Below are positions 17,564-25,537 of a stretch of 64,000 bases of DNA, piece by piece (position 1 is the first letter of the stretch; every line of letters starts with the position of its first letter). Source of the DNA: Yoonia sp. SS1-5. GTDB taxonomy: Bacteria > Pseudomonadota > Alphaproteobacteria > Rhodobacterales > Rhodobacteraceae. The stretch spans positions 3,215,501 to 3,279,500 of the forward strand of contig NZ_CP151767.2 in the NCBI RefSeq assembly GCF_038443705.2, in the 5' to 3' direction. The notes under the pieces are model-generated. The model was given only the letters and a program-made list of their open reading frames with translations. It was not told where the DNA came from and did no database searches. The translations under genes were made by a program, and so were the position numbers.

Positions 17564-18425
17564 GTGACACCTCGTCCGGTGCCTGGGTCGAGACCATGGT
17601 GATCCCCTGACCCGCAATTGTCGCAAAATCCGGGTCACCGGGCGCCAGATCGGTCACGATGATATCAACCTGATCCATATCGCAAATCCGGTGCAACGCG
17701 GATTTGCGGAACTTCGTGCTGTCGGCCAGTACAATCACCCGGCGCGCCGCTTTCATCATGAAACGGGTGATGTGCGCCTCGTCCTCAAGGAAAGTGGATA
17801 GCCCGTGAGAGGGATCAACAGATGCCGTACCCATCACGAAAGTATCAAAATGCATCTGACCAATACTCGTTTCCACCATGCGGCCTGCCATCGACATTGC
17901 ATTTGGCCGGATCTGACCACCCGTCAGCATGACAGTGTGTTGTCCATGGCTCAATGCGTTCTGGGCAACCCAAATGCCATTGGTCATGATCGTCAATGCC
18001 GGAACCTCATCCAGCGCAAGCGCAAATGTCTCGGCGGTTGATCCATTGTCAATCAGCAAGCTTTGATCATTGCGAACAAACTGGGCGGCGCGCTGGGCAA
18101 TCTGTTGTTTGGCGGCAAGGTTGACCTGCCGGCGATCATTGGCAAGCGGTTCGACAAAACCTTTTGCGCTGCCTTGCCGGGCCAGGGCCAGGGCAAAGTC
18201 GATCCTGAAATCCGACAGGCCCGCATACCCGAATGTCTGGCAGAACTTGATCAGCGTTGGTTCAGATGTGTTGAGGGCCGCGCAAATCTCGCGGCTTGTG
18301 TTGCGGATGAACTGCTCGGGTGAGGCCATGGCGTAATCGGCGATCCCGGCCATTTTGGGGCTAAGTGTTGCGCGCGCATCCGCAATGGCGGTCACGATGT
18401 CCTGTGGTGGGGATTTAGCAGACAT
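17550..18425 (-). CDS. Hybrid regulator: RpiR-type HTH fused to DeoR-type sugar-phosphate sensor
   Basis: This 291-aa regulator combines parts of two families. Residues about 14-80 (LSPKMAGIADYAM..., then NTSREICAALNTSEPTLIKFCQTFGYAGLSDFR) are an RpiR helix-turn-helix domain. Residues about 115-275 (LLIDNGSTAETFALAL, TIMTNG, VMLTGGQIRPNAMSMAG, FDTFVMG, VIVLADSTKFRKSA) are a DeoR C-terminal sensor, not the SIS sensor RpiR proteins normally carry. The ATG at 18425 has AGAAGG 8 nt upstream and is preferred to a TTG 30 nt earlier. It opens the leftward amino-sugar operon and probably senses an amino-sugar phosphate. Confidence 0.85.
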   Translation of the reverse strand: MSAKSPPQDIVTAIADARATLSPKMAGIADYAMASPEQFIRNTSREICAALNTSEPTLIKFCQTFGYAGLSDFRIDFALALARQGSAKGFVEPLANDRRQVNLAAKQQIAQRAAQFVRNDQSLLIDNGSTAETFALALDEVPALTIMTNGIWVAQNALSHGQHTVMLTGGQIRPNAMSMAGRMVETSIGQMHFDTFVMGTASVDPSHGLSTFLEDEAHITRFMMKAARRVIVLADSTKFRKSALHRICDMDQVDIIVTDLAPGDPDFATIAGQGITMVSTQAPDEVSREIA

Positions 18426-18583
18426 GAGGGTCGCCTTCTTGATGCGTTGAGCCAAAAAAATACAGGTTGTAGAGTTTTGTCAAACTAAAAAAGTGGCGGT
18501 ATTTTTTAGGTAGAATAAAAAAACTGTTGCTATTTTTGATCAGCTGCGCTCAATTTTTAGAAAATCTAAGGAAGAAGATTCCC
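18426..18583. promoter_or_regulatory. Divergent promoter region of the amino-sugar island
   Basis: This 158-nt A/T-rich region separates the two divergent amino-sugar operons. Two matching 20-nt sites of the pattern A6-N-TG-NN-G-N-TATTTTT lie at 18487-18506 and 18518-18537, 31 nt apart, about three helical turns. The first is also the core of a dyad with 8-bp arms (CTAAAAAA/TTTTTTAG, 18485-18509). These are the best candidates for binding sites of the adjacent hybrid regulator. Confidence 0.6.
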
Positions 18584-19312
18584 ATGATCGCCGGTCCGAT
18601 ACTAGAGGTGTGTGTTGACAGCCCCGATGGGCTGGCCGCCGCAATATCCAGTGGTGCCGGCCGGATAGAGCTGTGCAGCGCATTGCCGCTTGGCGGCTTG
18701 ACCCCCGGGGCCGGTTTGATGAAAGCGGCCCGGCAATCAGGTGTCCCATGCCATGCCATGATCCGCCCGCGTCCGGGGGATTTCTGCCTGCGCGACGGCG
18801 ATATGGATGCGATGTTGGCCGACATTGCGGCCACGCATGCTGCCGGTCTGGCGGGTGTTGTGATTGGCGTTGGTCGAGTGGATGGCGCGCTGGATGACGA
18901 TGCGATGCGAAGGCTTGTGGCCGCAGCCGCACCGCTGGATGTCACGCTGCACCGGCTGATTGACCTCGCGCCTGATCCAATGCGGATGATTGATCAGGCC
19001 GTCGGGCTTGGCATGACCCGCATCCTGACATCCGGGCAGGCCAGCGTCGCCCCCGATGGGATCGCGATGCTGCAAAAGATGGTCACCCATGCGGATGGCC
19101 GGATCGAGATCATGGCTGGCGGCGGGGTCACCCCGGCGGCGGCACCTGCATTGCTGGCGACGGGTGTCGACGCGCTGCATGGCTCATTCAGCACACCTGA
19201 TCCGGCTGACACCGATTGTGGCCATATCGGCATCGAGATGCGGCGGGTCACCTCGGCGGCACAGGTCCGCGCCATGCGGGCGGCCATGACACAAGAGGCG
19301 ATTTGCGCATGA
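18584..19312 (+). CDS. cutC: CutC-family TIM-barrel protein
   Basis: This 242-aa protein has the CutC-family features 'LEVCVDSPDGLAAAISSGAGRIELCSALPLGGLTP', 'CHAMIRPRPGDFCL', 'GVVIGVGRVDG', 'VTLHRLID' and 'MAGGGV'. CutC was named for copper homeostasis in E. coli, but its biochemical role is disputed. In this island it is the first gene of the rightward operon, so a role in sugar metabolism is more likely than copper. The ATG at 18584 follows AAGGAAGAAG; the frame is open further upstream through the promoter region and that part was discarded. It overlaps the next gene by ATGA. Confidence 0.87.
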   Translation: MIAGPILEVCVDSPDGLAAAISSGAGRIELCSALPLGGLTPGAGLMKAARQSGVPCHAMIRPRPGDFCLRDGDMDAMLADIAATHAAGLAGVVIGVGRVDGALDDDAMRRLVAAAAPLDVTLHRLIDLAPDPMRMIDQAVGLGMTRILTSGQASVAPDGIAMLQKMVTHADGRIEIMAGGGVTPAAAPALLATGVDALHGSFSTPDPADTDCGHIGIEMRRVTSAAQVRAMRAAMTQEAICA

Positions 19313-20472
19313 GGGTGGGGATCATCGGTCTGGGCGCACGGATCGCCAGCCTGGCGCCCGAATTCGCCAAGGCCAATCCTGCCCTTGAATTTACGGCCGT
19401 CTGCGATCCGGCCGATGCACGATTGCCGGTTTTGACGGCTTTGGGGGCGAAACCTGATTGGTACGACGACCCGGCTGCAATGTTGGCGGCGCATTCTTTC
19501 GATCTGTTATTGGTCGGCTCGCCCAATCACCTGCATCTGGATCATCTGCGCCTGGCTTTGCAGTCCGACGTGCCGCATATCTTTGCCGAAAAACCGTTGG
19601 TCGTGTCGGTCGATGAGACACTGGCGCTGGCTCGGCTGATTGCGGCCCATGATGGGGTCCGGCGGATGATGGTTGGGCTGGTTTTGCGGTATTCGCCGCT
19701 GTATCGGGCCTTGCGTGCCGCCCAAGCCAAGGGGCTGCTGGGCGAGATCATGTCGATCGAGGCATCCGAACATATAGCACCCTATCACGGCAGCTTTTTC
19801 ATGCGTGACTGGCGGCGCGACAGTGCCATGTCGGGTGGTTTCATGCTGGAAAAATGCTGCCACGATATTGATCTCTATCAAGGGGTCGTGGGGTCACGGC
19901 CCGCGCGTGTGGCCAGCTTTGGCGGGCGTAAGAAATATCTGCCCGCGCACAGGCCGGAACGCGAACCTGCATATCTTGACCGGATGGCCCCGCGTTGGAA
20001 TGGCACGAATGACGCTTTTTCCGGTGCGGGTGATCTGATCGACTATCAGACCGCAATCGTGCAATACGCCTGCGGCGCAAACCTTGCCTTTCATACCAAT
20101 CTGAACGTCCCGGACGAATTCCGCCGCTTTGCCGTGATCGGGCGGGACGGCATGGCCGAGGGCGATTTCATCCGCAACAATTTCAAGGTCACCCGGTCGG
20201 ATGACGGCGCGCAACCGATTGATATTGATAACGTGATTGCCGGACAGGCCAGCAATGATGGCCATTACGGGGCTGACGGGGCAATGGCGCGTGATCTGAT
20301 GTCTTATATCGCGGGCGATTTGAACAGCTTGCCGCTAAGCTGCATTGACGCGCTCGAGGCCGGGGTAACCGCGATGGCCATGGATCAGGCGATGGCCGCG
20401 GGTATGGTCGTTGACCTTGCCGATACATGGGCCGCCTTTGACGCCGCCTTGGCAGGTGAGGTCGCCGCATGA
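19309..20472 (+). CDS. Gfo/Idh/MocA-family oxidoreductase
   Basis: This 387-aa NAD(P)-dependent oxidoreductase starts MRVGIIGLGARIASLAPEF. It has the EKP motif in 'FAEKPLVVSVDE' and 'GGFMLEKCCHDIDLYQGV' with the conserved catalytic His-Asp region. It overlaps the stop of cutC by 4 nt and the next permease gene by 4 nt. In amino-sugar or glycosaminoglycan clusters such enzymes may act on N-acetylhexosamines or uronates, and a GH109-type NAD-dependent glycosidase mechanism is also conceivable. The substrate cannot be read from the sequence. Confidence 0.83.
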   Translation: MRVGIIGLGARIASLAPEFAKANPALEFTAVCDPADARLPVLTALGAKPDWYDDPAAMLAAHSFDLLLVGSPNHLHLDHLRLALQSDVPHIFAEKPLVVSVDETLALARLIAAHDGVRRMMVGLVLRYSPLYRALRAAQAKGLLGEIMSIEASEHIAPYHGSFFMRDWRRDSAMSGGFMLEKCCHDIDLYQGVVGSRPARVASFGGRKKYLPAHRPEREPAYLDRMAPRWNGTNDAFSGAGDLIDYQTAIVQYACGANLAFHTNLNVPDEFRRFAVIGRDGMAEGDFIRNNFKVTRSDDGAQPIDIDNVIAGQASNDGHYGADGAMARDLMSYIAGDLNSLPLSCIDALEAGVTAMAMDQAMAAGMVVDLADTWAAFDAALAGEVAA

Positions 20473-21353
20473 CCCGCAGGTTTGATGCATTTCCCTATAT
20501 GTTGCTGCTGCCCGCCTTTTTCCTGACGGTCATCATCGTCGCCTGGCCCCTGTTCGAGACGTTTCGGCTGTCTTTCACCAATGCCTCGCTCCGCCCGGGC
20601 GAAAAATATGTGGGCTTCGAAAACTACGTGGAAATCTTCGAAGATGACTTTTGGGAGGTGATCACCCGGACATTCATCTGGATGTTCTTTGGGGTGCTGA
20701 TCAAGATCATCCTCGGGGTGACGGGGGCGGTGCTGTTGAACGCGGCCCTGCCCGGGCGCGGCTTGTTCCGGGTTCTGATCATGCCACCCTGGATCGTGCC
20801 GATTGCCATTGGGGTGTTCATGTGGTCGTGGATGTATAACGGCCAGTTCGGGATGATTTCCGGGGTGGCCCAAAAGATCGGCCTGCTCTCGGGGCCGTTC
20901 GAGTTTCTGGCCTACAAGAATTCATCCTTCATCGCGACGATTGTCACCGATGTCTGGGTCGGCACGCCACTTGTGTCGCTATATCTGTTGGCGGCCATGC
21001 AATCGGTCCCGAACGAGCTTTATGAGGCGGCGTGGACCGACGGTGCGGGCCGGTTTTATCGGTTTCGCCGGATCACGCTACCCCTGATCGCGCCGTCGAT
21101 CTTTACCATGGCGTTGCTGTCGGCAATCTGGACCTTCAACTCTTTCGATATCATCTGGATTCTGACCGAAGGCGGCCCCCGGGGCGCCACGACGACGATG
21201 ATCATTGATACATACAAAACCGCGATCAGCCGCTTCCGCTTTGGCGAAGGGTCCGCGCGGGCGGTGATGATCCTGATCTGCCTTACGGCATTCTCGGTGG
21301 GGTATCTGATCCTGCTGGCCAAGGCCTCGCGCAGGACGGGGGCCAAGGGATGA
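20469..21353 (+). CDS. Sugar ABC transporter permease, MalF type
   Basis: This 294-aa inner-membrane subunit of a CUT1 sugar importer has six hydrophobic segments and the EAA loop 'LYEAAWTDGAGRFYRFRRITLPLIAPSIF' (about residues 185-215), which docks to the ATPase. Sequence overlaps by ATGA with both neighbours show tight translational coupling. It works with the second permease, the binding protein at 22219 and the ATPase at 23500. The import substrate is probably an N-acetylhexosamine or its disaccharide, from the catabolic genes alongside. Confidence 0.9.
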   Translation: MTRRFDAFPYMLLLPAFFLTVIIVAWPLFETFRLSFTNASLRPGEKYVGFENYVEIFEDDFWEVITRTFIWMFFGVLIKIILGVTGAVLLNAALPGRGLFRVLIMPPWIVPIAIGVFMWSWMYNGQFGMISGVAQKIGLLSGPFEFLAYKNSSFIATIVTDVWVGTPLVSLYLLAAMQSVPNELYEAAWTDGAGRFYRFRRITLPLIAPSIFTMALLSAIWTFNSFDIIWILTEGGPRGATTTMIIDTYKTAISRFRFGEGSARAVMILICLTAFSVGYLILLAKASRRTGAKG

Positions 21354-22192
21354 TCCACAAGTACAAATGGTGGGAAAAGATCGGGATGTATCTGGCGATT
21401 ACCGCCTTTTTGATCTTTATTCTCGCGCCATTTGTCGAGGCCTTCCTTGTGTCCATGCGCCCGCTTGAGGCGGTCTTTCGGGCGCCGCACCGGTTTTTCA
21501 CCGCAGACATGTCCTTTGCGTCATATGTGAATATGTGGACCAGCGTGCCGATGCTGCCGCGCTATATCTTCAATTCCTTTTTCATCTCCTGCGCGGTGAC
21601 GGCCCTGGCCCTGGCTTGCATCATTCCCGCCGCCTATTCGCTGTCGCGGTTTGAATACCGGTTCCGGACGGGGATCCTGACGGCCTTTCTTGCGGTCAAC
21701 ATGGTTGGGGCGGCGGTACTGATCATTCCGCTTTACAAGCTGATGTTGGCCATCGGGCTTTTGAATACTTATTGGGCGATGATCATCCCGGGGGCTGCAT
21801 TTTCGGTCCCAACGGGGATCTTTCTGATGCGCAGCTATTTCCTGCGGATCCCCAAAGAGCTGGAAGAGGCCGCATATGTCGATGGGGCATCGCGGCTATA
21901 TACCTTGTGGCGGGTCATCCTGCCTGTGTCGCTGCCCGGCATCATCGTGGTTGCGATCACCGTCTTTATCGGGGCCTACGCCCAGCAATTCCTGTTCGCG
22001 CTGACGTTCAATTCCATCGACGCCTATAACCCGCTGCCGATGGGGCTGTATCAGTTCTTTGGCCGCGAACGGGTTGTCTATAACGAGCTGATGGCGGCCA
22101 GTCTGGTCGGCATCCTTCCCGTTCTTTTCGTCTATGTCTTTTTACAAAAATACATCGTTGCTGGGCTGACCGCCGGCGCGGTGAAAGAATAA
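21350..22192 (+). CDS. Sugar ABC transporter permease, MalG type
   Basis: This 280-aa second permease of the CUT1 importer has six hydrophobic segments and an EAA loop 'ELEEAAYVDGASRLYTLWRVILPVSLPGI' (about residues 168-198). It overlaps the first permease gene by 4 nt. The binding-protein gene follows 26 nt downstream with its own AAGGGAG ribosome-binding site. Confidence 0.9.
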   Translation: MIHKYKWWEKIGMYLAITAFLIFILAPFVEAFLVSMRPLEAVFRAPHRFFTADMSFASYVNMWTSVPMLPRYIFNSFFISCAVTALALACIIPAAYSLSRFEYRFRTGILTAFLAVNMVGAAVLIIPLYKLMLAIGLLNTYWAMIIPGAAFSVPTGIFLMRSYFLRIPKELEEAAYVDGASRLYTLWRVILPVSLPGIIVVAITVFIGAYAQQFLFALTFNSIDAYNPLPMGLYQFFGRERVVYNELMAASLVGILPVLFVYVFLQKYIVAGLTAGAVKE

Positions 22193-22218
22193 CGGTCAAC
22201 CAAAGGGAGTAACGCAAT

Positions 22219-23433
22219 ATGACGTTCAAATCAGTTCTATTTGCCGGAACAGCGGCAATCTTTGTGGGGCAGGCGGCGCAAGCCCAACAAACCGAAATCA
22301 GCTTTATCAACTGCGGGGCCAATGATGGTGTTGTGCCGGAAATGCAGAATTCCGACATTGCCGAATGGGAGGCCCAGAACCCCGACTACAAGGTCGTGCA
22401 GGAATACGTGCCATGGGGCCAGTGTCAGGAAAAGGCAATCACGCTTGCCTCGGCAGGTGATCCCGTCGGGCTTGCCTATCTGGGAAGCCGGACCTTGCCC
22501 CAATTGTCGGATGCGGACCTGATCCTGCCCATCGACATGAGCCAGGAAGAACAGGACAGCTACGAGCCATCCGTGCTGGCCACTGTGCAGTTCAATGGCG
22601 GTATCTGGGGCCTGCCGCGCGCCTTCTCGACCAAGGGTATCTTTTACAACAAGGCCCTGTTTGAAGAGGCTGGTCTGGATATGCCAAACGGCCCGCAGAC
22701 ATGGGACGAAATGCTCGAAGCTGGCAAGGCCATCACCGAAAATACCGATGCCGCAGCCTTTGGGATGCCCGCGGCCTCGTTTGACAACACGATGCACGCC
22801 TTCCTGAACTTCATCTATTCCAACGGTGGCGAGGTGGTGAACAGCGACGGCGAGGTTGTGTTCAACAGTCCCGAAGTGGTCGAAACCTTCCAGTTCTACA
22901 AGGACCTTGCCGCCTATTCGCAGGAAGGCCCCGTCGCCTATGATCGCGGCAAGCTGGAGCCGCTGTTCTCCGAAGGTCAGATCGCGATGATCGTGCAAAG
23001 CTTTGGTTACCGGTCCCGGACAGGTGACGTGGATTATGGCATCACATGGATCCCCAAGGGCCCAAGTGGCGATCACGCGACATTGCTGATCACCGATAGC
23101 CTGGCCGTCTTCAAAGGGTCCGGTGTCGAAGAGGCCGCGATGTCCTTGGCCAAGTTCCTGACCGAAACCGACCGTCAGGCGCGCTTTGACGATATTGCCG
23201 GTTGGACCCCGATCCGGGAAACCGACATCAGCCGTGCTTTGGTCGATAAGGATGCGAACTGGAAATACTACCTCGACTCCATCAAGGCCGGTGGCCCAGA
23301 GCCGCAGGTCATCGACTATAACGCGCTTCAGGATGTGATGAATGAAGCCATTCAAGGCGTGATCCTTGGCGAGGTGTCCCCCGAGGATGCAGCGGCGGAT
23401 GTTGCTGACGAACTCGCGGACCTGATGGAATAG
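22219..23433 (+). CDS. Sugar ABC transporter extracellular binding protein (CUT1, family 1)
   Basis: This 404-aa periplasmic binding protein has a signal peptide (MTFKSVLFAGTAAIFVGQAAQAQQ, cleavage near AQA-QQ). The middle contains 'FNGGIWGLPRAFSTKGIFYNKALFEEAGLDMP', the standard ligand-binding segment of the MalE/SBP_bac_1 family. Its position between permease and ATPase genes in the amino-sugar operon suggests binding of GlcNAc, chitobiose or a GalNAc-containing disaccharide. A GC-rich stem-loop follows the stop codon. Confidence 0.9.
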   Translation: MTFKSVLFAGTAAIFVGQAAQAQQTEISFINCGANDGVVPEMQNSDIAEWEAQNPDYKVVQEYVPWGQCQEKAITLASAGDPVGLAYLGSRTLPQLSDADLILPIDMSQEEQDSYEPSVLATVQFNGGIWGLPRAFSTKGIFYNKALFEEAGLDMPNGPQTWDEMLEAGKAITENTDAAAFGMPAASFDNTMHAFLNFIYSNGGEVVNSDGEVVFNSPEVVETFQFYKDLAAYSQEGPVAYDRGKLEPLFSEGQIAMIVQSFGYRSRTGDVDYGITWIPKGPSGDHATLLITDSLAVFKGSGVEEAAMSLAKFLTETDRQARFDDIAGWTPIRETDISRALVDKDANWKYYLDSIKAGGPEPQVIDYNALQDVMNEAIQGVILGEVSPEDAAADVADELADLME

Positions 23434-23453
23434 GCCACTCATGGCCCTTCAGC

Positions 23454-23477
23454 GGGGCGGCGCCAACATGCCGCCCC
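23454..23477 (+). promoter_or_regulatory. Intercistronic stem-loop after the amino-sugar binding-protein gene
   Basis: A perfect 8-bp inverted repeat (GGGGCGGC, 8-nt loop, GCCGCCCC) lies about 20 nt downstream of the binding-protein stop and before the ATPase gene. It has no U-run, so it is more likely a stabiliser or attenuator than a full terminator. Confidence 0.65.
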
Positions 23478-23499
23478 ACCCTTATTGGACGGAGCATTC

Positions 23500-24615
23500 A
23501 TGGGACATCTGCGACTTTCCGGCGTCACGAAGAGCTTTGGCGCGGCACAGGTCATCAAACCCACCGACCTCGAGATTGAAGAGGGTGAGTTTGCCGTGTT
23601 TGTCGGCCCGTCAGGCTGTGGCAAATCCACAATGCTGCGGATGATTGCCGGGCTTGAGGAAATCACCAGCGGCACCATCGAAATTGACGGGCAAGTGGTG
23701 AACCATCTGGCCCCGGTCAAGCGCGGGATATCCATGGTGTTTCAGTCCTACGCCCTTTATCCGCATATGAGCGTTTATGAGAATATCGCATTTCCGCTGC
23801 GGGTTGCGCGCACCGCGCAGGCCGAGGTGGATCGCCTCGTCAAGCAGGCCGCCGATGTCTTGCAACTGACGCCCCGATTGCAGCACCGCCCGGGTGAATT
23901 GTCGGGTGGTCAGCGGCAGCGTGTGGCGATCGGGCGCGCGATTGTGCGTGAACCCAAGATATTCCTCTTTGACGAACCGCTTTCGAACCTGGATGCAGCA
24001 CTGCGCGCAGACATGCGGGTCGAGCTGTCGCGTCTGCACGGCCAGCTTGGCAATACCATGATCTATGTCACCCATGATCAGATTGAGGCGATGACCATGG
24101 CCGACAAGATCATCGTGCTACGCGATGGTGTGATCGCGCAGGTCGGCTCTCCGCTAGAGTTGTTTCACAAGCCCCGAAACCAGTTTGTGGCGGGCTTCAT
24201 CGGCAATCCAAATATGAATTTCATGCCCGCATCCTGTACCGGGGTGACGGATGCCGGTGTGACGGTCTCGCTGCCGGGTGGCGCGTCTGTCATTGTGCCT
24301 GTCCCGGGTGACGGTGTCAGCCCGGGTGACGCCCTGACACTGGGGATCAGGCCGGATGATTTGACGACTGAACCGGGGCAGGTGTCCTTGCCCCTGATGC
24401 CAGAGGTGGTCGAGCGGTTAGGCAATCAGACCGTCGTTTACGGCACAACGGAAGGTGCCGGATCTTTGTCAATGATCGCAGGCGGGTCTGCGAATATTCG
24501 CCCCGGAACGGCGCTTACGGCGTATTTCGCGGCGACGGATGCGCATTTGTTCAGGGCCGACGGTACCGCCTTTGATCGCGATGTGGATGTGGCGGCGCTG
24601 GCCGCACTGGCCTAG
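23500..24615 (+). CDS. Sugar ABC transporter ATP-binding protein (UgpC/MsmK type)
   Basis: This 371-aa ATPase has Walker A GPSGCGKST, signature LSGGQRQRVAIGRAIV and Walker B IFLFDEPLSNLDA. A C-terminal TOBE-type regulatory domain runs from about residue 240. The ATG at 23500 (MGHLRLSGV) follows a GGACGGAG site; a TTG 15 nt upstream is the alternative. It powers the CUT1 importer encoded just upstream. Confidence 0.92.
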   Translation: MGHLRLSGVTKSFGAAQVIKPTDLEIEEGEFAVFVGPSGCGKSTMLRMIAGLEEITSGTIEIDGQVVNHLAPVKRGISMVFQSYALYPHMSVYENIAFPLRVARTAQAEVDRLVKQAADVLQLTPRLQHRPGELSGGQRQRVAIGRAIVREPKIFLFDEPLSNLDAALRADMRVELSRLHGQLGNTMIYVTHDQIEAMTMADKIIVLRDGVIAQVGSPLELFHKPRNQFVAGFIGNPNMNFMPASCTGVTDAGVTVSLPGGASVIVPVPGDGVSPGDALTLGIRPDDLTTEPGQVSLPLMPEVVERLGNQTVVYGTTEGAGSLSMIAGGSANIRPGTALTAYFAATDAHLFRADGTAFDRDVDVAALAALA

Positions 24616-24618
24616 CCG

Positions 24619-25401
24619 ATGCGGGTCGTGATCTGCCAGTCTGCGGCCGAAGCCACGGAGCGGACGGTTGCGACGATCACCCGGCAGGTCCGTGCAAAGC
24701 CAGACAGTGTTCTGGGTCTGGCAACCGGCGGCACGATGGAGGCGGTATATGCAGGCCTGATCGCTGCGCATCAGGCAGGCCTGTCATTTGCGCAGGTCCG
24801 CAGCTTTAACCTGGACGAATATGTCGGCTTGCCGGCGGATCATCCCCATAGCTACGCCATGTATATGCGGGATCGCTTTGTCGATCACGTCGATCTACCT
24901 GTGGCACGCTGTCATCTGCCCGCGGGTCAAGGTGATCCTGCGCAGGCGGCTGCTGATTTCGAGGCGCTGATTGCCGCGCATGGCCCGATTGACCTGCAAT
25001 TGCTGGGTTTGGGTCGCAATGGCCATATCGGTTTTAACGAACCGGCCAGCGCGCTGACCTCGCGCACCCGGGAAAAGGCGCTGAGCCAGACAACGCTTGA
25101 CGCGAACCGTCGGTTTTTCGGTCCGGGGATGCCGATGCCGCAATCGGCGATCACCATGGGGATCGGGACCATTCTGGACGCCCGCAAGATTGTCATGCTT
25201 GCCCTGGGTTCGGACAAGGCAGAGGCCGTACAGGCCATGATCGAAGGCCCGCTGCGTGCCTATTGCCCCGCATCGGCGGTGCAACTGCATCGGCATGTCA
25301 CGATATTCATTGATCCCGCTGCCGCGGCAGGCCTGACCATGACCGCCCATTATCGCCATGCCGAAGCCCTGCAGCAATTGCGGGATCAATCCGCCCGGTG
25401 A
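24619..25401 (+). CDS. nagB: Glucosamine-6-phosphate deaminase
   Basis: This 260-aa aldose-ketose isomerase/deaminase converts glucosamine-6-P to fructose-6-P and ammonia. Catalytic-site motifs are present: LATGGTMEAVYA (phosphate loop), FNLDEYVGL (catalytic Asp) and LGLGRNGHIGFNEPAS (catalytic His and Glu). The gene starts 4 nt after the ATPase stop and closes the rightward operon. It links the island's products to glycolysis. Confidence 0.93.
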   Translation: MRVVICQSAAEATERTVATITRQVRAKPDSVLGLATGGTMEAVYAGLIAAHQAGLSFAQVRSFNLDEYVGLPADHPHSYAMYMRDRFVDHVDLPVARCHLPAGQGDPAQAAADFEALIAAHGPIDLQLLGLGRNGHIGFNEPASALTSRTREKALSQTTLDANRRFFGPGMPMPQSAITMGIGTILDARKIVMLALGSDKAEAVQAMIEGPLRAYCPASAVQLHRHVTIFIDPAAAAGLTMTAHYRHAEALQQLRDQSAR

Positions 25402-25537
25402 CCCGGCGGATACTGACGCATCGCCTAAACAATTGCCGCCACCTCTGGTAAGCTCGGCAACAGACCCCTATGTATCGAGCATTCACATTACCCTCAGGCG
25501 CGTTTTGCTGCGCCGTTTTGTGCCAAAGGAATGCGCT
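25402..25537. other. Gap between nagB and the RND pump genes
   Basis: This 136-nt gap probably contains the promoter of the pump operon. An AAAGGA ribosome-binding site lies at 25525-25530. I see no dyad or small gene in it. Confidence 0.4.

Noticed and set aside
22237..23442. A 401-aa open frame antisense to the amino-sugar binding-protein gene
   Set aside because: It lies wholly inside a clear gene, has no ribosome-binding site and no recognisable domain; it is a by-product of high G+C codon usage. The same holds for long antisense frames at 2154-3302 and 43338-44357.
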